From NCBI GenBank assembly GCA_023101725.1, contig JALJCO010010453.1, positions 530,501 through 594,500 of the forward strand: a stretch of DNA of 64,000 bases, written 5' to 3'. Below, in pieces: positions 1-12,502 of this stretch. The notes under the pieces are model-generated. The model saw nothing but the letters and a program-made list of their open reading frames with translations, ran no database searches and was not told the DNA's origin. This stretch comes from Atherinomorus stipes (taxonomy: Eukaryota; Chordata; Actinopteri; Atheriniformes; Atherinidae). The stretch's first letter is position 1. Every line of letters begins with the position of its first letter. A program made the translations under genes and the position numbers.

Positions 1-636
1 TGTCAGTCCTATTAATCCATACTGAAGAGGGGTGATGAGCTGTTTCCAAAAATGTTTAGTTCTTGTTTGCTAACTACTGCGGCACCAGCTGCCATCTGTC
101 AGAGTCCATGTGGTGTGCGCTATTTTGTAACTTTGAGTGTGTGATTAACGCGTACCTGCATGTGTGTGTTGGAGAGAAACCAAGAAAGTGAGAGCTAAGG
201 GTCAGCCAGGCTACAGGCTCAGCGTACCTGGAGTTTTTCCAAGTGACAAAATGGGGAAAGGAGGCGGAGAACTATGAAAGGAACTTGTATTCGATTAGCT
301 GCACACACAAGATGAGTGTTTTCCCAACATCATTTTTCATAATTACCATATTATGTAACTTTGAATATCATAGTCTCATTTTTTTTTAAACTAAACAAAA
401 AGAACAATTTGTTCTGAAGTTTTGTTTTTGTAGACACGTTTTGAGTATACTGAAATCATACTTTTACTTAGTATGACTTCTTTATTCATAGATAGAAGTG
501 AATGGAGTCATCAAAAATGCACAGTCCTATCCCAGAGTTTTAACCATAAAACCTCCGATTGGTTTGTAAAACAGCAGAGTCATCACAGGAGAGGCCTGAA
601 AAGTCGTGACTTTCCACTGTTAAACTGTTTCTGCAG

Positions 637-754
637 TTAGCCACCTGTACGGCTTTGGCCTGATGGATGCTGAGGCAATGGTGAAGGAGGCAGAGGGATG
701 GAAGCAAGTCCCTTCTCAACACATATGTGTGGAGAGTATTGACAAACAAGTCAG
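637..754 (+). CDS. pcsk5: pcsk5 exon w1: end of catalytic domain, start of P domain
   Basis: The acceptor is ctgcag|tt and the donor ag|gtaaga. The exon completes a split Val codon, then reads SHLYGFGLMDAEAMV and runs to the VESIDKQVR region. It matches the conserved end of the subtilisin domain and the linker into the P domain. It is the first coding exon in the window; bases 1-636 are the preceding intron. Confidence 0.95.
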
Positions 755-3700
755 GTAAGACACAGACGCAAACAAAAACAAGCTAACTTCTTTAATGTGA
801 GTCATAGTTTTCTGTTTTAAATCTATTTTAGTATGGACCTGCTTAGGTCAGACCTCTATACTTGTTGAATGTCTCATTGCAACCCCCACTCCCCCTGAAA
901 TAACAAATCAACATTGGCAATTTACTTAAAAAATTAACTTTAAGGAAAACTTTGAATAAGAATATGGAACTTGGCTGAAGGCATTTTGCTTCGATTCAGA
1001 CACAAGACACAAGGCGTGTCTTATACTGTGTGCTCTAGTTCATCCAGAAGATAATCAGCTGAGTTGAGGTCCGGGTTCTGGTTATACCAGTGACGTTCTT
1101 CCACTATATTTGGATAATCATCATGTTGGTCTGACTTTTGTGCACAAATAAATGATCTTTCTTTTTTATTACTGTTACAAAGCTGGAGGTACACTCTTAA
1201 AATGTCTGAAGACTTGATGCATCCTCTAGGCCAAATCAGACTGGTTTCTGCACACAAAAGAATTCTGCTTTCTGCTTTGTAGTTTTATTTAAGTTAAGAT
1301 CAATGCATATTCTCTTTGATTTACATAAAGAAATCTACAGTGAGAGTTTGTGTTGAGAAACTCAACAAACAACTGCTTGAAATACGTTTGTATTATCAAC
1401 GGAAAATGGTTATTTTTGCGTTCCTTTCTTAGAACCCCTATCACTTATTTTGTCTCGGTCTGTTCGACTGTCTCTCAGTTGTACAACCTTTTCTTACTTT
1501 TTCTGTCCCTGGTGTTTTGCACTGGCATGTGTTTCAGAGTGTGGTTGTGCAAGCTGTACCTTGATAGGGGCCAAGCATTAGTTCTGGCAGGGTGGTTCTC
1601 ACATAAGACCTTTACTATGCGCGTACACTCACACACAAACTCTTCCACAGAGAGAGCCAGGGCTTCACAGCTTGTTGTTCTTGATGCAGCTGGAAGCCTG
1701 AGCGCTGTTCTGTATTAGGCAGGCTGGCTGGCTGAACTTGGGCCCTGAACCGGTGTGCTTTTAGTTGAAGGCTCAGTGGCCAGCAACTGCAGCATTATTA
1801 GTGTCATTCTGTCTGTTCTGCTCCAGTGCACAAGTCAGTCCATATGAGGCTTACGTAAAGTCTAGCTTGTGTCAGAGGCAGTCATCCTTGGGCTTTGGAA
1901 CTCATGTTGTGTGTGAGAAACCCCCCCCCAAAAACTCCTTCTTAATTCTTAGCAGAGTGGTATCTATGACACAGTGTATGTCTGTGTTTTATGTGTATCT
2001 GTACTTTAAATGATGGTGTTTTGGAGACCAGTATATATGCATATTTGTTGGTGCATCAGCCTGGATACTATATGCAAGTGCACTCTGTGCTGCTTCTTCC
2101 TGCATACAGTTAATGCAGACGTCACCTCCCGGCTGTATTCCCTCACTCCTTCTGGCTGGCCCTTCTGAGTTTAGTAATGCCTGTCTGCAGCTGATCTCTG
2201 CACTTCACTTGGAGTAAGAAACAGGAAAAGTACGTGATCTTTGTGCAATCAGGCTGGTGGTAATCAGCTGTGCATCTGCTCTGCTTGGCCCCCTGTGTAT
2301 GTTTCAGCTATCTGAGCTGTGTAATTGAGAGGCCAAAGCTGTTATATCAGCTCTAGACTCCCCAGACAGTTGTCCAAAGAGACTGTTTTTATTCCATCAT
2401 GTCTGCTTGAGTTCATGTTTTCAGCTTTTTTTTATTTAAAAAAAAAAAAAAAAAAAGTTTTGTCTCTTTTAGTCCCTCAATTGATTGCTAAGGTTTCCAA
2501 TTTGAAAATGATCTTAGCTAGAAGCCAAATGGAAAAAATTAATCTAAACTATTAAAACTTTAGGCGCTGTTTAAAATCATTCATTATGCGCTGCTTTGCA
2601 TATTAAATAACTCTTGTTTGATTAAACTGTTTCTAAATGGAAATGATCAGTTTCACATTAATGGTCTCTCACAAAACAAATTGACGATATTACTGGTAAT
2701 TGATTATCAGTGGATATCCACTACATGGTCAGAGTGACAAAACATAGTAATCAAATGAGCTACTGTCTTGCTCCTTTGTATTAATGTATCAGCCAGTTGT
2801 GAGTATAAATTGCCCTCATGCACATCAGAACTGAATCAGTTGATCATTATCTCAGGATGATCACTGGGTGAAAGATAAACATCTGTCTTGTATCATTTTG
2901 TCACTCAAACATGTCATTACTGTGATTGTAACCCAGACAACAGGGGATTTATAAGTGATACCCAAGATGGGAAAATGGTTTAAATCTCTGTATAAACCTT
3001 AGCAGCAAGCATTTTAAATGTTAATTTGCGAGCTTATTTAGTTCACCCACCTTTGTTGAAGTTTACATTGAGAAAACCTTGCTTGTAATCCAGTTGATGC
3101 AATGAGTTTATGTGCAGTTGCTGTGCAGCAGCAGCACCATGCAACTCTTTGCTGGCAAGATGATATTCTTTGTTTCCTTTTCTGGAACTGTCCCTGTTTT
3201 TGGTGTTATGTTGCTATTGCATTAGATCATACTGCAGATGTTATTCAAGGGTCCATTAGATGTTTGTGTTGGCTGCTCAAAGGTCTTTCTGCTGCTGAGC
3301 TGTGTAAAGCAGACAGAGTAAATAATGGTCTTTGTCTTTCTTATCATGCTCAGATTCTTGGGTTATTTGGCAGGAAATAAGAAACTTAAATATAGACTTT
3401 TGTACCTGTCTATTACTTGGAAATCTGTACATGTGATTATTCTTTGGTGGATTGAAGATGGATGTTGAGCTTTTAATCACCAACTGTTTTTTGCAGTAGT
3501 AGTCGGAGCAGAGTTTCTCTGTGGATTAAATAACCTGATATTTTAGATCTTAGGTAAAGGTCTGGTATATCATGGCTGTGGTCATGGAAAGTGAAATTTA
3601 TTAGCTAAATCTTGTTAATTGAGCTGTTTTTTGAAGATTGAGGGTTAATCAAGTATCAGAGTGAAAACCAGTATGTATAGATTCATCCCCAACTTTTTGT

Positions 3701-6700
3701 AATTGAAGTTGACTGTGAATGAACCTTGTTTCATCAGTTCAGGAGGAGTTTTAAAGGTATATAAAGTTTTCAATGCTCTAATGAGCAATATTGGATTTTG
3801 CTTTAGCATGCATTTTTCTCTTAATATTCACTTTTTAATTTGCCGCTTTTTGTCCTGCAGAACCATTCGTCCAGAGCATGTGGTTCGGTCAGTGTACAAG
3901 GCCACTGGCTGCACCGACAACCCCTTCAACCATGTGATCTACTTGGAGCACGTAGTTGTACGCATTACAATTACACACCCTCGCCGAGGAGACCTGTCAA
4001 TCAACCTGACTTCACCATCAGGGACCAAGTCACAGCTGCTTGCCAACAGGTATAGAAGTCAAGATATGTGCTTATTTGCAAGGTTGGAAACTAGGGATGT
4101 CCTGATACTGATGCCATTATCTGTATTTGCTCTGATACTGGCCCATTTTGCTGTACTCGTACTAGTCAAATATTCGCTCATGACTTGCTGCGTTTATGCT
4201 GCCATGGTGGCAGGAAAACACTCTTCCTCTTCTACCTGAGTGGCGTTGGCTTTGCATTCACACTGTCAGAGTTTATGTCTTATTTTAAATCAAAACATGC
4301 TTTTCATTGCATGGCGATAGATAGATTATGCAGCACACAGCCTGTTACGGGCAATGAAGAGAGACATGGGTGGGCTCGTTCTTTTTGGTTTTTAGCACTT
4401 CATCACCCATTCGCATTAAAAAACTGGACATGCAAGTTTATTCTTTCACAATTCCTGCCTCTAGTCCCTTTAAGCTATGTGAGCTATTTCTCCCACGAAT
4501 AACGAAATTTGATTTTCCTCTCCTAATATAGACATTAAAAAGTCTCATTTTAGTTGAATTGATACTGCTATGATAGCATCAGCAAATGATGTTAATTGCA
4601 AAGTACAAAGAGGCTCCAAGACTGGGACAGCAGTTTTTAAACTGGGGAGAGATTTACAGCATTTACTGTCTTTTTGAAGATTTGAAAAACTATTTAATCT
4701 GTTGCTCAGTTTTACTAAAACTCAGTCCTGCAGAGATAACATTAGAAATGCTCTGTATGCTGCCTGTCTACTCTCTCCCATCCTCTTACTTGTTCACGAC
4801 CACGGATTTGGATGATACATGTTCAGAATTGCAATTCTGTAATTCTCACAGGGAGCTTATTTATTCGTCTCACTGGTAGATTTTACACAAAGTTGAAGCC
4901 GAGCTTTGACATTTTAACTCCCAGTTTAAACAAATGATCTGAATATGATAAAAATGTGTTAAATTTACACCTTCTGACCAATCAGAATTTTAAGGTTCAT
5001 TTTAAAACTTGAAGTGATCCATAGTCCTGTGCAGTGTTTTGTTCATTGTTTATCAGAGGCTGTAATTGTGCTTTATGGAATTGCTGTGATTGATTGTTCT
5101 AGGATTTATGATACCCCAGTTAATTCCAAATCAGAAATCATTGTTTTATCTGTGTGTTTGTGGATGTGTGTATACTTGATGCACAGGTTGTTTGATCACT
5201 CCATGGAGGGCTTTAAGAACTGGGAATTTATGACCACCCACTGCTGGGGAGAGAAGGCAGCAGGTGACTGGGTCCTAGAAATCTACGACTCACCTTCTCA
5301 ACTTCGCAACCAGAAAGTGCCTGGTAATAATCTAATACATTTTCATTTTAAAATAAATTCACATCTCCATACCTACTGGTATTTTTTATTTTGTTTAAGT
5401 GAAAAAAGACAGTTAAGCACACTGAAGTTTTTATCAGGAGGAGGTACAACTCCATTAAAGAACTAAAATAATATTCTATAAAATAACTATTCTTCTTCAA
5501 ATCAGTCTAAATAACTGGTTATTGCCTGACATTACTTTTTTGGGCTTTGTTTTGTATTTGTATAAAGTAAACTCTACATAGATATCAAAAACACAAATGA
5601 TTAAAAGCTCAATATTCTCAGCTTCTTGCCATCAGCTGAAATATCTGTAAGGGATTGTTTTTTAAAAGGAGTCTCTTTCTTAGGCAAGCTGAAGGAGTGG
5701 TCGCTGGTTCTATATGGCACGTCTGTCCACCCGTACTCGACTCAACACATTGATAAGCCACGCTTTACAGACATGCTGACGCCCATCGATGAGGAATTCA
5801 CAGAGGAGTACAACGGTTAGTGATAAATCGTGAGCTGTAAATAGAGGAGGCTCTACAAAATAAGGTAGACAGGAGCGCTGTGGTTTAGGACTCTTAGAAA
5901 AGGAATGAAATTTTTCTCAGAACTGAGACCGTGTTATACATTATAGCTATTATTAAGGCTTCACCATTGAAATGTTTGTGTGTCTCCAGGCCCCTGTGAC
6001 TCTGAATGCAGCGACAATGGCTGTGAGGGTCCTGGACCCCACAACTGCATTAACTGCCTCCACTACTTCCTCAAGTTCAAAAACAACACCAGGTCAGACT
6101 GCTTTCTAACAAAAGTGATGATACTTTTATCTAATTTTACTTCATTTGACCAATAGATTTTGTCAAATGAATCTATCAGTATTTTTTGCTGAAATCGTCA
6201 CCTTCCACCTATTACATGCCTGCAGAACTGTCTTTGGTGGGAACTGTGCAAGAGTTCAGAGCAAAGTGAATGATAAGTTAAGAAATGTGTGAGGGAATGG
6301 ATGAATTAAAGTGAAATAAAAAAGGATTCAGCTTTTTTTTTTTTTTTTTTTTTTTAAACAGGTAATATTGTATTTACTAAGACAGTTGGGAAGTACTTAA
6401 TGGAATTCACATTTCTCTTTACTGATTTAAAAAAAATGCTTCACTCAAGCCCAGACCATGACTAATCCATCTTTGTGCTTAAAAGTTGGAAAGGTGCTCT
6501 TTTCAGGAAACTGTGCTCTCCCTCTTCAATCATTTCTTTTCCACAGGACTTGTTTCCAAATTTCATAAAATTGTTGAGACATAGATTTGCAAACGACTCG
6601 CGCTGAATTATGTGCTGTGGAGACAGGATGTAGTGGGTTTACTTCATTTTCTTGAAGGTTTCTTACAGTTAAAGAGACATTTTGATTTGCTTGTCTAGTA

Positions 6701-9700
6701 ATCCTTTGAGCGGAAAGTTCTCTTGATTTTTGCAGGCATTGATTCAACCCCAGCTGTTACTGTAATTTGCTGTTTTTTGTTGTTTTATTTCTTAACTACA
6801 GTAACAATACGTAAATAGATTTTCCTGCTTGAAAAAGAAGTTTCAGCATGCTAAGTTGTTCAAATGTGATTGTTTGCACAAAGCTTAAGAAATTTCTTTT
6901 TGTTTTTTTGTTTTTTTTTTATTTTGCATCATTTGACCTTCTCAGAAAATGACTGCTATCAATCCAGAGCCCTAAACAGCAGAAATATGGTATAAGACCA
7001 TAAATCAGAGGTGTCCAAAGTCAGTCTTCAAGGGGCTGCTGTCCTGCAGATTTTCTTTCCTTTCCTGCTCCAACACACCTGACACAATTAAATGAATCTT
7101 CACAGCCTTCATGGTTTCTGCACAGTGACTCATTAATTTAAGTCAGGTGTGTTGGAGCAGGTAGGGAAAGTAAACCTGCAGGATTGTGGCCCTTGAGGAC
7201 TGGAGCTGGGCACCCCTGCTAAATGGTTTGATAAAAGTTTGATAGAATAAAGTGTCATACTCGACCTGATTATGACGTTTAAAATAATATTTTATATTTA
7301 ACTTTACATCTTTTTTTATAAGCTAACCTTTTAACTTGTACTGGCCAGACTTTGTCCTTTTTAATTTTATTGTTTGCTTTGTGAAACAAACTTAATCACT
7401 TAATCTTTCAATGTTTTTGTAAACAAATTTGAGAATACCAAAAAGGAGATGTGTTGAAGTATTTATATCATCTCTTCAATTTTTTCCAATTCAAAGCCCT
7501 GTAAAAATGCAGGATTACTCTAGCTGGTTTGCAATTACTTTGAAAATACTCTGTGGAAGCCTTTTCTTCCTTTTTCCACTGTTGAGCCAAAAATCCATAC
7601 CAGTGGCTAACTGATCACTTTCGCCATGACAGTCTGATAACAGAGATGATGTTTCCTTACAGTCATATTATATTAGACCTTTCTTGGTTGTATTTGTCTA
7701 TACAAGACTGTGTGTGTGTGTGTGTAAATGCAAATGTGTGCCTGTGTATATTTGTGTGTGCCCTTAGGATCCCATTAGGATCAAAGTCTGTGGTAATTGC
7801 CTTTGTGTCAGCTTGTCTCTGTGCTAATAAAAGGCAGACTGATGCAGGTGCATAAGAACGTGCAAGCTTAGCTGTAGCTTATCATTAGCCCACTTTGGAG
7901 GTGTGCTGCCCTTTTCTGCCACCACAGGGAGCAATTGATGAATGAAGATTGGGGGCGTGGAGGGAGGAAGGAGGAAGGGTGGCAGTTATGTGTAATGTTC
8001 AGATAATTACAACCCTATGCATGTGTTCAGTGGTCTGCACCCCCCAAAATGGTGTGCGAGTCTTTGTAGTCTTTGTTTTTTTCACTTTGTATGCCTCAAG
8101 CTTTAAATCATAAGCCAGTTAGTTTAAAATGTCTTCTTTGTTTCTAACTCTGTGGGTTTAGTTAGTAATTTATTTAATTGTTTTTACACCTGTTTGATTT
8201 AACTTTATATGCATTCACTCAGCTGAATGAGGTAATTTCTTTCTTTTTAAACTTTTTCCATCTTGGGCTTCTGAGTGAATGGGCTCTATGCACAACTCCA
8301 CTACTTCGTGAACTTAAGGTAACTCCTTTGTTTCCTGTCTTTCATTACTGAACGAACTGATGAATCCAGGTGTGCCTGACCTCAGTAACTGGCCAAACAC
8401 ACCTGGATTAATCAGTTTGTCCAGTAATGAAAGACAGGAAACAAAGGAGCTACCTTAAGTTCAGGAAGTAGTGGAGTCGTGCATAGAGCCTATTGTGAAA
8501 TATGTCTTAAAGGGTGTCGAATAACTTTTGGCCACTAGGGGCACAAAATCTGCAACTTCCCACAGACCACACAACTGTCGCAAAATTAAACAATTGTTTT
8601 GTTTTAGAATCGTGTTTGTAGACCACTTTGATCAGATAATTGCGAAATCATCAAGCCCTAAAGCAAAGCACTCCAGGTTACGTGATCCAATAAGAGACTG
8701 ACCTGCTCCTGCAAAGTTACAATGTCTGGTTTTTGGGGAGAGCAGCCCCCATGGAGCACCGACATGTGTCAGGTGCTGTATATTGACCCTAGCAATAATT
8801 TATTACTTGCATTACGCTAATGTTTGAGTCAGAAGTTACATAGTATCTCTAACTGTTAAACTGCATCCATGTGCATATAGATGAATTGGTTTCATGCATT
8901 TGTAAAGATGTTTTAATCTCCTCCATTTATCTTAATGTGCAGTATGGCATGCAATGAAATTTACAGCTCCATTTCCACCAGCGGGGTCGGGACAGGATGG
9001 TTAGGTGGAGGATAGTGTGGTAAATCCTGATCGCTGCAGCATTTCCATAGCCAACTGTACCTTTACCCAGTAGGCGGTGTATTGCCTGGACGGGGATAGC
9101 CATTTTAGCTAAGTCATAGCATGATGTCACAGCGGTGTGACATCACCCTTGAATTAAAATGAAGAACAATGTGACAGAAAGATGAGAACTACTGGCATCC
9201 AGCAGTTTGTGTTATTTCTATTTGGCATGTGGCTTTAAATAACAACGATTTACACCCCTATTTTAGTGTGTTAAGCTCTGCCTAATTGGGTTGGATTGGT
9301 AAAACTGGTACCCTTACAGAGGGGTCTTTTAAAAAAGTAGGACGGGTCAGGTCAGATATAAGGGTGCCCATTCCAGTTTTTACCTTTGGAAACACACACA
9401 AAAAAAATGCGTATCAACCTGTCCCGACCTGTATCTGCAGGTAGAAACGGGGTTCAAGTTAAAAGCCATTTCAATCTGGTGTCCCAGTTGGGGTGGGTAA
9501 AAATGCACAATTAATCGAAGCATCGTAATACTTCTCTGCACAATTCAATATCGGTTCGACAAATCCTTTGAATCGATTCACCTTCTTACCTGTGGGGGCC
9601 GTGTGCATGTTATGTACATCATATGGGTGGCAACAAAATGGCAACTATTTTTCATTTTCAGATAGTTTATTGCTCAAATATGCGAGATGACATACCTATG

Positions 9701-12404
9701 TTCACATGGGCATGAAAAAAAAGATAACTAAAAAATTTACAACAAACTGTAAATTTGTGCGTATTTTTGCTTCTTACTGAATTAGCATCTGAGCATTTAA
9801 ATCAATATTGAATCAAATTGACATTGTATCGAATTGCAACCCAAAGAATTGAAATTGAAATTGAATTTAATCGTGAGGTTCTTAACAATACCCATCCTCA
9901 TCTCCTACTTTGTGACTGAAATTCATGTATCTAACAATCCCTATCCATGCCTGACCATGTTTCCTGATTAAAGTCATGCGCTCCTCAGATCTTAGTGATT
10001 TTGGTAACAATAATATATTGATCGGCAATTGGAATGATGGCCAAAAATGTTCAAGCTTCAACTAACATTTTTATTGAGAATGTTTTTGTTTCCATTTAGT
10101 GATATTCTTTAGACTGTATTACAATATTTTTGTAATCTCTGTAATGGTTAAATAATTGTATCAGAATAGCAAAGAAAGCAGGTGTTGAAGTTTCAGAAAA
10201 ATGCATGCCAATCTGTTCTTTCACACATGGCTTTCATATCTCACAAATGTCATGTGTGTGTTTCTTGGCGGAAAACTGCAGTGTGCAAATAAATTTTTAA
10301 CAGTGTGTGTATTTTGTGCTTTTGAGGATTCTGGAGGTCTTTTTCAACTTAGAAAGCGAGCCTCGGGGTGAAATGCAGGAGTGACAAGAAGCTGGGAAGT
10401 TATGCAGCAGATGTTGACCTGCACGCACACAGCTCAGCTTTTCTAACTCTGCATCTGTCTGCCTCAACTCATTAAGAGAAATCATGATAGCATATATGAT
10501 TTTTTTCTACTTCACTTGATTGAATGTAAATCTCACATTCACTGCAGTATAACAGTATGTCCATAATGCTTGCTTTACAATTTGAGCATATACCGGTAAT
10601 CGTGATATTAAACTGTGATGAAGCTTGTTAATCATCATCTAGAGCACGCTAGAACCAAGCTAAATCTACACGTCATTTCTGTGCATTGTTCTTGTGTGAT
10701 CCTCTGTGATCCTTTTTTTTTACCCACTCTTCCTCCTCTCTGTTTTATCTCCTCTTACTCCAGGATGTGTGTTTCCGAGTGCCCCAGTGGCTTTTTCCGT
10801 GACGAAAGGAAGCGCTGCAAGAAGTGCTCCTCCTTATGTGAGACCTGTGTTGGTAGTCGTAGCGACCAGTGCACTACGTGCAGGGCTGGTTTCCACCTTA
10901 ACGAAGGCTCCAACACATGTGTTGCCAACTGTGCCGATGGCTTCTACCTCGATATTGGTACGCTCTCCTGCTGTCCAAGCTGCTCCGCCTGCAGCCAGAA
11001 TTAGTTAATTCCAACTTGGAGTTTTTTAATATAAATTCTTCTTTTCGAAGTTGCATTGTTTTCTTTAAATGTAGTAAGCATCAAATTCAATTACACTTAA
11101 TAGTTGTGGGGATGCTGCAGCAAATTGCTCCCATTGACTCAAAGGTAGATAATGACTGCTGTCTAGATTGTTCTGCCAGGTCTTTTGTTACTTTGCTGTC
11201 AATCGATCAAATTATCAAAGTTTCAGGCGCTTAAGATAAGAATGCAGTGAAATCAACCACAAGGTGGAGAGAATTATCTAACAATCAAGAGTGTTACTGG
11301 ACTTTTACAAAAATCTGTATGCCACCTGCTCTTGGGGAGGGAGAAACTCAGTAAAACTGCTTCCACTCACCAGCCCAGAATCTTGCCATTTTATCCTTGA
11401 TGTAATGTCTAGCCACTTGTTTGTTTTCATGCACATGCAAAATTGGACAGGACTAAAAAGACTGTGCTATTAAGCCTTTTCCCCTCCGGTTTGAAGTGGA
11501 ATGAAACCTGAAATAAAACAGATCTGCGGAAAGACTGCTTTTGGATTATGCTAGAGATAATTTGTCTTTGTTAACCACTGGCTTGAAATACAGTTATACA
11601 GTGGTATGCATACACAGTATGTACTGAATGTATGTACTTTTGGGTTTGACTTCTGTTCAAGATATACTGAATGCCAGTTTGGATGAAAGCAGATCATGAA
11701 CGAGAGACTGAAACCATGTATATCTTATAATTATGTGTACATATTTGCAGCCAAGTAAGTATAAGTCCTGGCAGAGCCTCTGGCAATAGATCTGAAGTCA
11801 TCTGATCCAACTTTAATCATAATATTTCAATAGGCCAAGATGTACAGTAGTGGATACTTTCACTCTTTGAAATGTTGGCACAGCTGAAGGCTAGGGTGAT
11901 TTTAAATGAGGAAACTAGTTTATTTTTTTTGTAATCACTCTGGCAGAAAAATTGGGTGAATTTCTGTTTAAGTTAATCATTTTATTCTCTCTGGTCGAAA
12001 TAACCTCTCAGACAAAAATACAAATGCTAGGGAATGTGTGTTATGTCTGATTATCTTAATGAAGAGCAGTGTTTGATACTTAAACACCTTTCTGATGCTC
12101 TCACCTAGCCAAAATATCATAAATCATTCAGTTCAGTTTGAATGGTTATGACATTCACATTAAATCTTTTATTGTTTTTATTGTTATGAAAGATGTGAAA
12201 ATATGAAAAATCCCATTTAGTTTCTATGGGTCAAAGATAGTGCTTTCTTAGTGCCTTTTTTGTCTGAGGTTCAAACATATTGAACATAAAAAGCTAAAGG
12301 TAGACCCATATGTTAGAAGTGGCTCTAATTTGTTGGCACATTTATCGGCAAAAAGGCTAAAAGTGCGTTCTGTGGTCTATATTCAGCATGTAGCCTTAAT
12401 GTTA

Positions 12405-12502
<98 letters not shown>

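Larger units (their letters stand above)
6093..10763 (+). other. pcsk5: pcsk5 intron, about 4.7 kb, repeat-rich
   Basis: Holds a T tract (6334-6354), a MITE (7006-7218), a short GT run near 7711, a strong foldback (8282-8490) and a degenerate TIR-like element (about 9490-9900). No exon was found. Confidence 0.75.

Noticed and set aside
1350..1718. 122-codon open frame in the first large intron
   Set aside because: Low-complexity hydrophobic translation, no family resemblance, no splice signals in context; chance frame.
10917..11234. 105-codon frame overlapping exon w6
   Set aside because: It is an out-of-frame reading across the exon and its donor site; the real frame is fixed by phase and homology.
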